A stretch of DNA of 64,000 nucleotides from Aricia agestis (taxonomy: Eukaryota > Arthropoda > Insecta > Lepidoptera > Lycaenidae): the NCBI RefSeq assembly GCF_905147365.1, contig NC_056422.1:2172501-2236500 (forward strand), given 5' to 3'. Of this stretch, positions 20,977-33,480 are shown piece by piece. The position numbers and the translations under genes are program-made. Each line of letters begins with the position of its first letter. Positions within the stretch are counted from its first letter, which is position 1. A model generated the notes under the pieces. The model saw only the letters and a list, made by a program, of their open reading frames with translations. It did no database searches and was not told the DNA's origin.

Positions 20977-21707
20977 AGATTAGATCCATCATCATATTCA
21001 TAGGGCTCTCCTTGGTCACGAGAGTAGCATTAAGTTTTTTAGTCCTGCTATAATAATAAAATGTAGTCGACTTATCTTTAACGAATAATAATTAACACCT
21101 GATAAAGCCTTCATATTAACAAATAACAAATGATTCGATCATCGATTATAGGGTCGTAGGTTAGGTTAGCTACTGATGATTCTGCATGTTTTTATCGCAA
21201 TTAACTTTTTGTGGAAAATCTTCTTGACGTCATATTTTGTTTCTTATAGATGTCTAATAAACAACGTTAATAGAGCACTAATAAAAAATAGTAAAAATGC
21301 GTATTATTCACTGCACGATCGCTCTATCTACTGAAAAATCTTTAGAACCATCGCCGAGCATCCAACGACATAATATCTGCTGGAGTGCAAGAAAAACAGC
21401 GATAGGTCAACGGCCGGAATTCTTTGTCACCCGCGTCCCGACTATAGCATTAACGATACATTAGGCTATGGGCTGTGGTAGAGCTAGGTAGAGTATTTGT
21501 AGCTCACAGAACTGACGCCACGGAGTATGTTTATTAACCGATCAGCGGAATCAAAAGGATACGCACCTTTTACCTAAATATAGGCATGTCTATTCATTTG
21601 TCATTTGTCATAGCATCTAAAGTCTAAACAGTAAACCATAAAGTTGGGAGTTCGACTAAGCTGAAAGGTCGGAGAATTTTTAACTACTAATTTGTAATTA
21701 TGCACTT

Positions 21708-21843
21708 AAGCCTACTTGCACCAATCTGACTTAAATCTGGGTTAAAATGATCTGCCTTCTCTGGCATAGATACAAGAAACGAACGAAATTACATGATGTT
21801 TAACCCAGGACCAAAATTAACCCAGTCTGGCGTAAGTGGGCCG
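21708..21843. mobile_element. Small MITE with TTAAGCCTACTTGCACC ends
   Basis: The left arm (with CTTAAATCTGGGTTAA) mirrors TTAACCCAGTCTGGCGTAAG at the right. Length is about 135 bp. Confidence 0.6.
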
Positions 21844-22729
21844 AACAGGTAAGCAATTCCACAATTTTATCCAAGTAACCAAACACAAAGAATATGTTTT
21901 TAATTATAAACTGTACTCAGAACCGGATCTGTGAGTCTGTTACACGTCTGTTACCATCGCCCAGCGTGATGCAGCTCTTTCTTCACAAAGCTATCTACAT
22001 CTATGAGGTCTTTCGAACCATTGACGTCATTTATTAGAGGCCGGCAACCTTTTGGCAGGCAAGGGCCAGAAGATTGCAATTAAACTATAGGCAGCTATTT
22101 ATTTTGTTGTTATAGGCGAATCTCACTTAATGAAAGGTGCATGCTTGGACTCGAATGTGTGGAATATCACGGCCTCGCAGAAAACCGGCGCGACGCAATA
22201 TTTGCACTGCGTTTTTATTTAGTGAGTAATTGGAAGCTAATTTCCATAATATGTAACTTCTTTAAAATGTAAGCTTTAAAAACATTGCTTTCGTTATTTT
22301 TCCTGCTTTTGCAACGTCCCTATATGGTATATCAATGGCAATAACTGAAGAAATCAACAAACGCTCATCTCAGTGCGTATGTTTACATTAAACTCAGTAA
22401 CTGGTTTTAAATATATTTTCACTCGTGACGGATGAGTTGTAAAAACTGTTAATATTTTGGATAAAAGAAAGTTTATTAATTTCAAAACGTCAAAATTAAC
22501 CAGTGTTAAGTAAAATTCAGCGAAGTTGATAATTTTGAATCTTTTGGATGTAAAAGTTGGATACCTTTCTAAATAATAAAATAATGTTTTCCTTAAATAA
22601 TGGAAGATTTTAATCGGTTTATGTGCGACTAAACCACGTTTAAGAGCCTTATAAGTTTAAGTGCAGTTTATATGACAGCACTAAGCTAGGCATTTAAATT
22701 AGAACATAGATGTCATACTCATCCATACT

Positions 22730-22925
22730 TCCATACTAATATTATAAATGCGAAAGTGTGTCTGTCTGTCTGTTACCTCTTCACGCCTCAACCGCTGAAC
22801 CGATTTGGCTGAAATTTGTCATGGAGATACTTTGAGTCCCGGGAAAGGACATAGGATACTTTTTGTCCCGGTTCCTGCGCGATAAACGAGTTTTGGCGCA
22901 ACGGAGTTGCGGGCAACTCGAGAGT
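22730..22925 (+). mobile_element. Lep1-like Helitron, 5' part
   Basis: It begins TCCATACTAATATTATAAAT, the hallmark start of lepidopteran Lep1-type non-autonomous Helitrons, then GCGAAAGTG(TCTG)n. No CTAG end is present; the copy is truncated near 22925. Confidence 0.75.
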
Positions 22926-23011
22926 CGAAGGAGTCCAACGATTTTTTAACGCACTAAGAGAGATTGAATTGTTAATAATTACGATTCAATCTGTCGTGGT
23001 GCGTTAAAAAT

Positions 23012-23054
23012 CTGCATTCAATTAAAGTTTATTATTAACTTTAATTGAATGCAG
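23012..23054. repeat. Perfect hairpin
   Basis: CTGCATTCAATTAAAGTT pairs exactly with AACTTTAATTGAATGCAG around a 7-base TATTATT loop. An adjacent imperfect palindrome (TTTTTTAACGCACTAAG and its partner) lies at 22945-23010. Confidence 0.9.
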
Positions 23055-23110
23055 AGGTCCACACATTTTCTGTCAGGCTCTTCATTAATTTTTATTTAAG
23101 TAATAATTAA

Positions 23111-23539
23111 GAGGGCGACTAACCCGAAAAATCAAACATCGTCCTTCTCTATTCTCTCGCCACACACTCACGCCCGTCTTTCATATGCCAGGTGAAAAAG
23201 GACGACGCGGATTCATCGCCAAATCAGTTTTTTCTCAATAACTCGATAAATTTCTCAATGATAGAATTTTATACAATGTGTTAAAATATTAACTTAGCTC
23301 AATGCCCCGTGCATTGAGCTAAGTTAATATTTATGGCAATAAATGAAAAATTCGTGAAAATTAGATGCATCTTTGTGATTTTTTTCTATCGACAAAATTT
23401 TAAGATATCGTGTTTTTGCTCAGATCGAATTCTCGGAAATATAAAGTAGTATCTATGTTTAGAAAATGAAATAATTCGGGGCTTATTTTCAAGTATAAAA
23501 ATGAATTATAAAATCGACACTTTAGGGTTAGTCGCCCCC
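23111..23539. mobile_element. MITE with GGGCGACTAACCC ends and TTAA flanks
   Basis: The ends GAGGGCGACTAACCC and GGGTTAGTCGCCCCC (right, reverse complement) are bordered by TTAA at 23107-23110 and 23540-23543. TTAA duplication is typical of piggyBac-type elements (family knowledge). A second copy lies at 29477-29788, and a fragment at about 3590-3665 shares the CATCGTCCTTCTC segment. Confidence 0.8.
23284..23332. repeat. Palindrome within the GGGCGACTAACCC MITE
   Basis: AAATATTAACTTAGCTCAAT is followed after GCCCCGTGC by its exact reverse complement. The sister copy near 29595 has only one arm, so the second arm was added locally. Confidence 0.85.
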
Positions 23540-24701
23540 TTAACTGAAATTAAAATAAAACAACAAATTACCAAACAGTAAGCATTAGATTCAAGCTGAT
23601 TTTTAAGCACCGACAAAAGGTAGCCGGGTGTCCAGTGTCCATTAATTACCATAGATACGTTATCAGCTAATAACGTGATCATATGGCTAATTAAATAATT
23701 GTTGCTCGTAAAATGTTTACGGTCTAAGGACGATCTGATGGAACTTTCGATCTCGTTTTGCATTTGCATAGGACACGCACACGGCACAATTTTTAGATAC
23801 CTCGCCGAAACAGTGCACGTGTTCAATAGCCTCCTCCTTTTTGGAAGTCGGTAAAAGTACCAGCAACGGTCAACAAGGTAAATGGCAATGCCTGATCAAA
23901 ATGCGTTTGATGTTCGCTTCACATTTTATGAGCTTTTGGAGGTTTTCTACAATATCGAGGCCGCATTAAAAATTTAACACCAGCCCTTAACTAAAAACTT
24001 TGTAAGATTATTTGACAGAATTCGTTTTGAGCAAAATAGGTCTTGGTCTTGCAAAAAAGGTCAAAGACCAAGACTGCAATACCAAGACTAATTTTGCTCA
24101 CGGACTTGCAGACTTGGTCTTGCAATAAAAGCAAGACCAGGTCGACCAAACGTCAAAAGCAATTTTGCTCATCACTAGGCAGAACAGAATCTACCTACAG
24201 ATTGGATTGGAGGTAATTTGCAAGACAGATGCTTTCGCCAGTCACAACTAATGAATAATATTTTTATCAAGCAGACAATAAGTTATAAGATGGGTATAAT
24301 TAATAAAATTAAAATAACAACAATAAATTACGAGTATTAACAAAATGTTTGTAAAATAACATTTATTGTTTTAAATTTTCCCAAGCGTAACTAATGGTAA
24401 AATATTTAATTGTGTTAAATTCGTTCTCTATTATGACTACAACTGTTAATTTTATTCAAGAGAATTTTAATATTTTAATACTGAATATTCTCAACTCGAT
24501 TGTTATTTTATTTTAAACTTTTATAATTAACGTTACAGTATTTTTTAATTTATTATTATAATGGATTATCAAGTAATTTATTTAGATGTTTTTGTTTTAT
24601 AAATACTGCGATAACGGTTAAAAATGCCGACATTTTTATTTGTGTATCAGATTGCAGTATGTTAAAATTCACCTTTACTAACCTAGAGATTTGGAGAACT
24701 T

Positions 24702-25193
24702 ACTAGCTGTTGCTCGCAATTTCGTTTGCGCAAAATTACGGAATATTTGAAAACTTTTTAACTATTTTTACGAAATAATCCTATGTCCTTTTCCGGGGCC
24801 GGGACACAAATTATCTCTATTAGCGTGAAACGTTAAGGAGTAAGGACTTAATAATGAACTAACTACTAGCATAGAAATTAATACATAGGCTAATTGCGGA
24901 TCTAAGTATGGTCGGATCATGTCAAACAGCCAAGTCTCGGCTAACATTGCCTTGACAAAACCCCACCAAATGAGTAATGACGTTAGGCCCGCCATCCTAT
25001 GACCAATTTATCTGATAGTAGGTACCTCCATCTCTTCGGCCGTAGCAAGTCCCACATACCCCGGTGACCGGTGGTCCTTCCCCAACGCTACCGGGGATGC
25101 GTAATTTCCCGACCAAAAAAAAAGGTATGTCGCTGGCGGATCGCTTGCTAAAAATTTTAAAATTTTCCGTAACGAAAAGAAAACGCTCAACAT
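24702..25193 (-). mobile_element. Lep1-like Helitron end plus unidentified coding-like remnant
   Basis: CTAGCTGTTGCTCGCAATTT at 24702 is the complement of a Helitron CTAG terminus. On the minus strand two adjacent frames (25193-25008, 24995-24768), separated by one stop, read like one decayed protein segment with GYVGLATAEEMEVPT and WWGFVKAMLAETWLFD. I do not recognise the protein; a retroelement origin is likely but not shown. Confidence 0.5.
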
Positions 25194-25879
25194 AATTTTA
25201 ATGTAGGTTAAAACGAGAGTTTAACGGCCAAAAACAATAGTTTATGGCCTAGTTATAAGCAGAAACACTGCAGAAAGCATTTGAAACCTTAATTTCATAG
25301 GAATAAGGCTCAAAAGTAAAACCGCGAAAATTTTATCTCACTGAAAGACGCCAAAGTTAATCTCTCAGATAATATTATGTAAATTTCATGTTGGACATTA
25401 TTGAATCACAAATGTATGGAAATTTTTTACATCTTTTGATCCTAATCAGTTATAACCCAGCTACACGATACATCTTGCTTTAGAGCAATATGATGAGTTG
25501 ATGACCCAAAGGATTTGTATAGACTCTAGAATCTAGATACTACTGCACTGTCCAGCGTTGTTGATTTTTAATGCCCAATCGAAAGAAAAAACTTCAGTAA
25601 GAAACCATAGAGACCGGTCATGGTGAATGATTTTAATAAGTTGTTCTATGTAAGCTTTATAAATTTTATACGACTGTACTTTTGTCTTCTATAACTTCTT
25701 CGGAAGTTGATATTTCTTAAGGATTCTTTCAAGACAGCGATAAGTTTGCTTCAATTTCAATCTGGGATTATTTTGCTGGACCCAGCAGCTCTATGCGATA
25801 GATAATTATTGCTATATTTAGATACAAAGACAAGTTAGTGATTACTGATTAGTATTGTCGTAAGTACCCAGTTATGATA

Positions 25880-26350
25880 GTCAAAAAATCGGCCAAGTGC
25901 GGGTCGTACTCGCGCACGAAGGGTTCCGTGCCGTTATAGAGAAAAAATAGGCCAAAAGTTGTTTTTGTATAGGAGCCCCCCTTAAATTTAATTATATTTT
26001 AATTTTATTGTTAAATAATTATATTAAAGTACACACATAATTAGGAATTCTGTGAAATTTTCAACTGCCTGCCTGTTGTCATTATTGATATCAAAAAAGG
26101 CCAAAAAAATCATGTTTGTTGTATGGGAGTCCCCCTTAAATATTAATTTTATTTTGTTTTCCATATTTGTTGTTATAGCGGCAACAGATATTATGTATAT
26201 CTGTTGCCGCTGTATACACAATCTGTGAAAATTTCAGAACTGTAGCTATAACGGTTCTTGAGATACAGCCTGGAGACAGACAGACGGACAGACAACGAAG
26301 TCTTTGTAATAGGGTCCCGTTTTTACCCTTTGGGTACGTAACCTTAAAAA
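25880..26350 (+). mobile_element. CGGCCAAGTGCG...GGGTTCCGT repeat, copy 1
   Basis: This widespread lepidopteran repeat starts AAAATCGGCCAAGTGCGGGT and has GAAGGGTTCCGTGCCGTTAT and a (GACA)n-rich 3' section ending TACCCTTTGGGTACG. A reverse copy lies at 26843-27275. Fragments lie at 51897-52110, about 59365-59465, and 41995-42935 (split by a LINE). Confidence 0.75.
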
Positions 26351-26842
26351 CAGCAAAAATTGGTCAGTCGAGTCAAAGCAGGGTGCACAAAATCACTTTT
26401 TCTACTTTATATTTCTCTGATCTGATCGATCTGTCAGACTACGCATATTGTATGGACAGGCAAGTCGTAGAGTGTATCGAGGCCTTAACAGCTCCAAGTA
26501 GCTGTGAATGACTAATACTTCCCGTGATTATTTCTGTACTAATCTAAATCCATTGTTAATAGAAATAATTGTTTCCGTAGCCGTGGCGAATCAAATCCCG
26601 AGACTTAGAAAATAGCTCTACGGTAATTTCATCATATTAATTTTTTGTAGACCTCTTACGAGCTGAGAGTATGGGGCAAGAAAGGAACACAATATGCTCT
26701 CATTTATTACTTGATATTGCCGCGTATAATTTTTTCTATTAAAAGCCCTAGCATGAAAAAATAGGCTGGAATTAGAGGTCCAAATTTGAGGTAAGAGAAG
26801 GCGATGGGAATAAAGTTACTGAAACCCCACGCCACTTGTTTT

Positions 26843-27275
26843 TAGGGTTCCGTACCCAAAAGGTTAAAACTGTCTGTCTGTCTATCTGTCTTCAGGCTGT
26901 AACTCAATAACCGCTAAAGCTAGACAACTAAATTTTTACATATTGTGTATTTCAGTTGCCGCTATAACAACAAATAGTAAAACAAAATAAAGTTAATATT
27001 AAGGGGGCTCCCATATAAGAAACGTTTTTTTTTTCCTTTTTTGCTCGTAATCAATAATGACAAAAGCTAGGCACTTGAAATTTTCACAAAATCTTTAATT
27101 ATATTTGTACTTTAATAATTAAGTATAATAATTATTAATAAAATTTAAATAAAATTAATATTAAAGGGGGGCCTCCCATACAAACAAACACATTTTTTTG
27201 TCTATTGTCGCTGTATAATGGCACGGAACTCTTCGTGTGCGAGTTTGACTCGCGCTTGGCGGTTATTTTTTTGGC
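26843..27275 (-). mobile_element. CGGCCAAGTGCG...GGGTTCCGT repeat, copy 2, inverted
   Basis: It begins TTTAGGGTTCCGTACCCAAA and ends with GTTTGACTCGCGCTTGGCGG, i.e. the reverse of copy 1. The two copies face each other across about 490 bp. Confidence 0.75.
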
Positions 27276-28980
27276 GCATTTCTATTTTAAAAAGTAAAAT
27301 GTTTTTACTATAATTGCCTTAAATAGCTTTAAATATTAAAAGAGGAATAATAATATTTTTTACGAAGTACTTTTACTGTTGTAAATTGTAATTTGTACCA
27401 TTGCAATCATGCGCCGAGGTAGTTTTTACATAACTCTGTGTAATGGTATATTAATGGTTCTTAGAAAGTTCCACGTACTAAGAAAACTTTTTTATGTTTG
27501 TTCTCTTTGGAATCGCAGTGGATATTTTTATATATTTTGAATTAAAGTATATATATTTTCAAGATGATAATATCAATAGCAGAATAAAAGTTGTTTTCGC
27601 ATTAATAATTTTTTGTCCTGTCATACAGAAAATGTATTTTTTTTTATTATAAATAATTAAAAATATATGTTGTTATTTGTTCATGACTGTGGTAATTTTA
27701 TTATTAATTCAATAAAAAATATATTGTTGGCAACATTGTAACAATGCCTACAATATGTCACAAAAGTTCACGGTTTTGCATTACCGATTTCCAGCTCGGC
27801 CTTACTTAATATTTTATTGTTGGGGATAATTCTTACACGTACCAACCTTCAAAACTTGATTATGTGACACTCCAAGTTTTTATTTAATATTTTTATATGT
27901 ACAATGAACAATAAGTGATGTCATTTGACTACAAGGATGGAGCCGATTTCACGTCCATTATTTTGGGCACGGTAAAAAAAATATACAAAAAATACTACTC
28001 CGTACGATTACATCATGTACAGATTGACAATAATTACTCAACGAGTTACGCATTAAATAATTTTACGTGTCATGTTCTTGGTTCATGTTCTAATTTTTCC
28101 CCTCATTTATAAAAAGATTCACAAATGTACAGAAGTTATTACTTATATATTGCATAATGTTTTTTCGTTGTCTGTCGAGCGACTTTTCTGACGTATCAGA
28201 CAAGGACATAAAATTGCATAACTAAGACAAAACGATAACGAAAGATAAAAAATAAAAATCATTAAATTATAATTCATAACAATATTAATGTTGCAGTTGG
28301 TTACGAAAAGTGACTTCAGTTTATTTTTTTATAATTTGCTATAATTAAAATTGACATAATGCTTCTTCAATTGACAGTTCTTAAAAAAACAAAACAAGGA
28401 CCGCCCCGCCCTCGCCGTTACTAAGACTTGGCGACTGCACAACCCCCAGACATTTCCCAGACGTAAAATAAAATCTCACATCTAGTTTGACCTACCGCGG
28501 TCATGAACAAGGAAACATAAGTCATTTTATTTTTAGTAATAGTTTAAGCTGCTTGAATACATTTAATTATTAGTGCTATTTTCGGTTTGACTAAAATAAT
28601 TTTATCGAATAGTCAATAGGTAGACTATGGAGCAGAGGTCACTAAATGGCGGACCGCGGTCCGCATCCCCGATCCATTTTGTGCGGACCAAGCATTTGCG
28701 AAGATGAACTTTGTTAAAAATAAATTTCGGTCTTGATGAACATCTCCAGGATTTAATAGCTTGCAGTTTGCACCAATTTTACTCCAAACATCAGATAGAT
28801 ACATAATTCGCTATAACATCTTTACTTTTCTTATTGATATGTAAATAAATACCTTTGTTAATTCCGAAATTGTTTTTAACATTTTTTTATGTGTGGACCG
28901 CGAAGGTCATTTCAGTTCTTAATATGGACCCTGATTCAATTTTAATCAAAAACATAGAATTTCTTAATAGCCGCCAAACA
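27276..28980. other. Intron stretch, mostly unassigned
   Basis: AT-rich. A segment at about 28632-28930 starts CAGAGGTCACTAAATGGCGG and mentions GGACCGCG twice, suggestive of an old hAT element, but I could not find its matching right end or target duplication. Confidence 0.5.
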
Positions 28981-29018
28981 ATCTTATATCTTTAAACGAG
29001 CAATTCTTGTGTATATAT

Positions 29019-30016
29019 GTCGCAGGGAAAAGAAGATATCAGGGATATCCCGAAATCCCTAGGGATATCACGAAATCGCGGTAGATACCGAATATTCTTG
29101 TTTCTTACGTCTTCTTACTAAGCAAATCTAGTGAAATGTCAGAAAAGCGGATACCGCCGAATAAAAATCGAGCTACGCATTTCTCTCGCTCGCTCTAATA
29201 CCCACACGGGCACTAGTGGGAGTGAAACAAATGCTTCGCTCGAGCTGGCGCGGCTCGTGTGATTTTAGTCGTTAAATTATTACGTGTACGTTAAGTTTGA
29301 ATGCGATTTTCTAAATATCACCTTTTACGACTCTCAACATTTTTTAATATTTTCCAGACTTACGCGCATGTTACTTGCATGGTTCGATAGCCTGTTAAAT
29401 GTATATTATGGGGATATTAATAACTCAATACCGACAATAAGATCCCTTCACGCTGATAATGCCCCATTCGCGTTAAGAGGGCGACTAACGCAAAAAATCG
29501 TTAAAAAATTTTCCTAATAACTCGATAAATATGTAATATTTAAAAAATCCGCCAGGTCAGTTCCTCAATGATAGAATGTTATACAATGTCTTAAAATATT
29601 AACTTAGTTTAATGCACGGTAATGGCAATATATGACAAATTCGTGAAAATTAGATAGATATCGTGTTTTTGCTGCAGAATCGTGAAATATAATGCAGTAT
29701 CTATGTCTACAAAATGAAACAATTCGGAGCTTATTTTCAAGTATAAAAATGAATTATAAAATCGTCAATTTAGGGTTAGTCGCCCCCATAAGATAGTGAT
29801 AGGGTATTAGAGCTAGCGAGAGAAATGCGTAGCTCGATTTTTATTCGGCGGTATCCGCTTTTCTGACATTTCACTAGATTTCGTTTAGTGAAATGACATA
29901 TCACTAGATTTGTTTAGTAAGAAGACGTAAGAAACAAGAATATTCGGTATCTACCGCGATTTCGTGATATCCCTAGGGATTTCGGGATATACCTGATATC
30001 TTCTTTTCCCTGCGAC
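29019..30016. mobile_element. Long-armed foldback element with nested MITE
   Basis: The arms of about 190 bp start GTCGCAGGGAAAAGAAGATA at 29019 and mirror to TATCTTCTTTTCCCTGCGAC ending at 30016. They match through the GATATCCCTAGGGATATC-like palindromes and the CTCGCTCGCTCTAATACC segment. The middle carries a GGGCGACTAACCC MITE (29477-29788). The element itself sits in a repeat recognisable on the left by ATCTTTAAACGAGCAATTCT. Confidence 0.85.
29477..29788. mobile_element. GGGCGACTAACCC MITE, copy 2 (nested)
   Basis: The left GAGGGCGACTAACGCAAAA and right TTTAGGGTTAGTCGCCCCC match the element at 23111-23539; the left flank is TTAA. It is inserted in the long-armed foldback element. Confidence 0.75.
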
Positions 30017-30621
30017 ATATATATATAAGATTAGCAACGATATCCAAGAGGCCTATTTGTAGAGCAATGTTATTTTATACGCCAAGCCCAAAAAACATGG
30101 TAACAGAAAGTCGTGCGACATACCTCTGTACGCTGCAGTAGGGTTTAATTTTATAGACATAAGGGTGAATATAGCTTGCAGTAAGTTAAGGTTAAATAAA
30201 TAGAATGTCGTTAGTACTCGTTAGTAATGCATGATATATTATTATCGTGCATAGTACATTAATATTTTTAAAAGTCAGGCTCTACAAACTATGTTTTCTT
30301 GCGCTAGAAAATACTCAGCCAGCCTGAGGGACATATTTTAATGATTAGAATACAATGAAGAGTTTGACAGATAATAAGTATATTATAATAAGGAGTTTGT
30401 TAGAATTTTCATTCAAAATAATCCGAAAAAATTCGACATTGTCAAACGTCGATCATAAACTTTTGTTTACTGTCTCTGCTGGTGCTGCCGTTTAGCGTAC
30501 CTAATATTGCAGTGAAAAACCGAAAGTGAGAAGATTCGAAATCATTATTCAACTCTTTTGCCGCTACTATAGTCTGTCAGCCAAAGCCAAACATGACTAC
30601 GTGTTATCCACATAATATTAA

Positions 30622-30822
30622 GCAGCTATTTTGACCGAGCTTTGCTCGGTATTCGATAAAACACGCATAAAATGACATTTTCTAAAAATGATTTCTAGCT
30701 AGATCGATTTATCGCCCCCGAAACCCCCTATAATATACTAAATTTCATGAAAATCGTTGGAGCCGATTCCGAGATTCCAATTTATACATATACAAGAATT
30801 GCTCGATTAAAGATATAAGATT
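30622..30822 (-). mobile_element. Helitron-like repeat, CGAGCAATTCTTGTATA family
   Basis: In minus orientation it starts ATCTTTAATCGAGCAATTCT, has ATCTCGGAATCGGCTCCAAC and GTTTCGGGGGCGATAAATCG, and ends with the hairpin CCGAGCAAAGCTCGG followed by TCAAAATAGCT. Plus-strand copies begin the 1.5-kb duplication at 34220 and 35809. Confidence 0.7.
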
Positions 30823-31202
30823 TAACCATTTTTTACAACAACCCAATCTGTGAAAAAACTCTTAAAAATATGTCGAAATGTATACTCAAAACTTAAAGTA
30901 GAGACTGAAAACTATTTAAAGCTACCACCCGCGTCGAGCAATTAAAGTGGGGATACGTCAAAACAATAAACAGTCTGGTATGCAGATATGATACAGTCTG
31001 GGCTCCGGGGGTGCGACCCCCCGACCCCCCGTCTACCCGGACCCCTCGCTGATTGATTTTGCACTCCCACCTAAATTGTATGAAATGCATACCTATTGCA
31101 TTAAACTTTATTCTTGAGTCTAACTGCCGCACTCAGAAATATTGATTACTTATTGAACTTCATAAATCATAAATACATATTATGCCATTTTCAGGCTAAA
31201 GG

Positions 31203-31806
31203 CAGCTTTAGGCGCAGCGCGGACGACAGACTATCCGTGACGCACTTTTTATTCCGTGGAAATAGAACCTATGCAATGGGGATTGTCCATTTTTTTTTAA
31301 TTTTGATCATTACAAAAACATTTCGAGGAATAAGGTCAGTGATCGTTTTTCTGTATATAAACGAGAAAAATACCCATTAGTTACTTATATTTTTGAACAA
31401 GTATGTTTAACCTTTGTTTGACCTTCAATGGCGTTAAATTAGCAATAAATTCGACCAACATTACGTTTCGAACTTTTGCCAGCTTCTCTTATCAGCTTTC
31501 ACATAATGAGAACTTGCATTTGACGAACCAGCCATTGTAATAAGATTGAAAGGAAAAAAACTAAAATACCCTACTTTAACGAAAAGAAAATATAAAAAGT
31601 ACATGTGATTTTTTTGGACACTGCCCATTATAATATAATTTTTACCTATGCAAATAAAAAAAATAATAACCTATGCAATTATAATATAGTAAAATTGATC
31701 TGCATATTATGCAGTAACGCATACGACGCGCAGCGCAGACGTGTTCTATTTCCACGGACTAAAAAGTGCGTCACGGATAGTCTGTTGTCTGCGCTGCGCC
31801 TTAGGC
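31203..31806. mobile_element. Foldback element with GCGCAGCGCGGACGACAGAC arms
   Basis: The arm at about 31205-31270 (through TCCGTGACGCACTTTTTATT) mirrors about 31742-31805. The centre is AT-rich without coding. Confidence 0.75.
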
Positions 31807-33144
31807 ATAAGGCGAATGAAGCAAAATTACCAGGCCTGAGGCCAATTTTTACTTATGCACTATTAGCGAAACGGTGAAGCGTAACTAAATAAAAAAAAAA
31901 CAAAGTGAGTTAAAAATTAGAAAGTAAAGAAGAAAACTCTAGTCTACACGGAAGTACAGATTGAAATATCCGTCTAATGTAGATGATGCATTATTCAATT
32001 TGCTTTTCTCTGAAGTACTGCCTATTAGAGACGATGCATACATACAACAATAGAAAATTGTTTCTCAGAGCTTGGCTATTGCCTATTATCTACTAAAGTA
32101 ATCTAAAGCGGCATGAAAAAATAAAAGAAAATTTAAAAAATTATTCGAGTTGAATTCAAAAATTTCAACAGCACTTAACTTTTTAATTTCCAACTCGGCT
32201 TAAGTTCAGGTCGCAAAGGTCAAAGGTCAGATTCCAATTTTAAAATAATTTAAAATATTGCAATAAGGTCAACTACATGTACCTACTTGAAATGAGACTG
32301 CATTTAACCACATTAATCATTTACCGTTAATTTGACGTTTTTACTTTTTAACTCGTGTTTATCACATTTTAAGATGGACTGACGGACAAAACGACGTGCT
32401 TATAAATTATATTTAATGCCGAATTCAGGCCGAAGGCCGGGTTTTCGTACAACACACTAGTATTCTTATAATCGTATGCTTATCAGCTATGCCATAGATC
32501 AGCGCTTCTCAAAATTTTTTGGTAGTGAAACCCTTTCAGAAATTACTTACATTTTTTACTGGATCCGTCACACATTGAGAATGGCTGTCATCAATTATTA
32601 CAATGTCTTGAGAGACATATTATATTAATTATTATAATTATATTTGATCGAAGTAGAGCTATTGTGATTTATCAATTATTTACTTCAAGAGGATTTAAAT
32701 AGGTACGTAATTAAAGTTCTAATAACATAAACTCTTAGTTATGTAAAGCTCCTATTTGGTCCATTCTGCGTTTTATTAAAATGTATAAAAAATAACTCAG
32801 AATTATAATGATTTATTCTAAAAGAATATTTTGGGCCGTTGTAAACTGTGATGATATAAATTTAATGCACTCGGAGCAAATGTCTTTTAGATTTACGAGC
32901 TACGACCAGTTGAAAATGGCATTACCAAAAAATATTATGACAACAAAAATAAATCTTCCGAAGGACTGGAATAAAAATAAAATTTAATTTCAAAATAAAC
33001 ATTTTTTAATTTAAAAATATTTTTTTCGTGTCCAACCTGTTTTGAAGTTCAAGGGACTGCCAGAACGAGATCTTATGTTTAATACCTTATTATTTTTAAT
33101 ACTTTTTTGTGTGAGCTTTAAATGTATTCTGTCAGTCGTTTTTT

Positions 33145-33480
33145 TTAACCGACTTCCAAAAAGGAGGAGGTTATATGTTCGGCTGTGGAGATTTTTTTTT
33201 AAATTTTTTTTTCGTATGTTCAACAATTACTCCGCCGTTTGTGAACCGATTTTCGAAATTTTTGTTTTGTTGTATTAGGTTTCACTCCAATTTGGTACCA
33301 TGTTCACAAAAGTGGTGACCTGATGATGGAATCTATGAGTAATCGAAGGAAGTCCTCGAAATTTATATGGAAATATATGGTGATTTTGGTTTTATGAGAA
33401 GCATCCTGAGCATATGCTACCAAAGCGCAAGATTTCGCAACGAGGTATACTATGGTTCCGAATATACTAAGAGAACTCCG
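33145..33480 (+). mobile_element. AACCGACTTCCAAAAAGGAGG repeat fragment
   Basis: It starts with AACCGACTTCCAAAAAGGAG and carries TACTCCGCCGTTTGTGAACC and CATGTTCACAAAAGTGGTGA. Related sections occur at 37188-37560, 50610-51010 and, inverted, 49690-50146. Confidence 0.65.

Noticed and set aside
24050..24180. Repeated GGTCTTG/CAAGACC words
   Set aside because: Short irregular low-complexity sequence without defined element ends.
28632..28930. Possible hAT element starting CAGAGGTCACTAAATGG
   Set aside because: No clear second terminus or target duplication.
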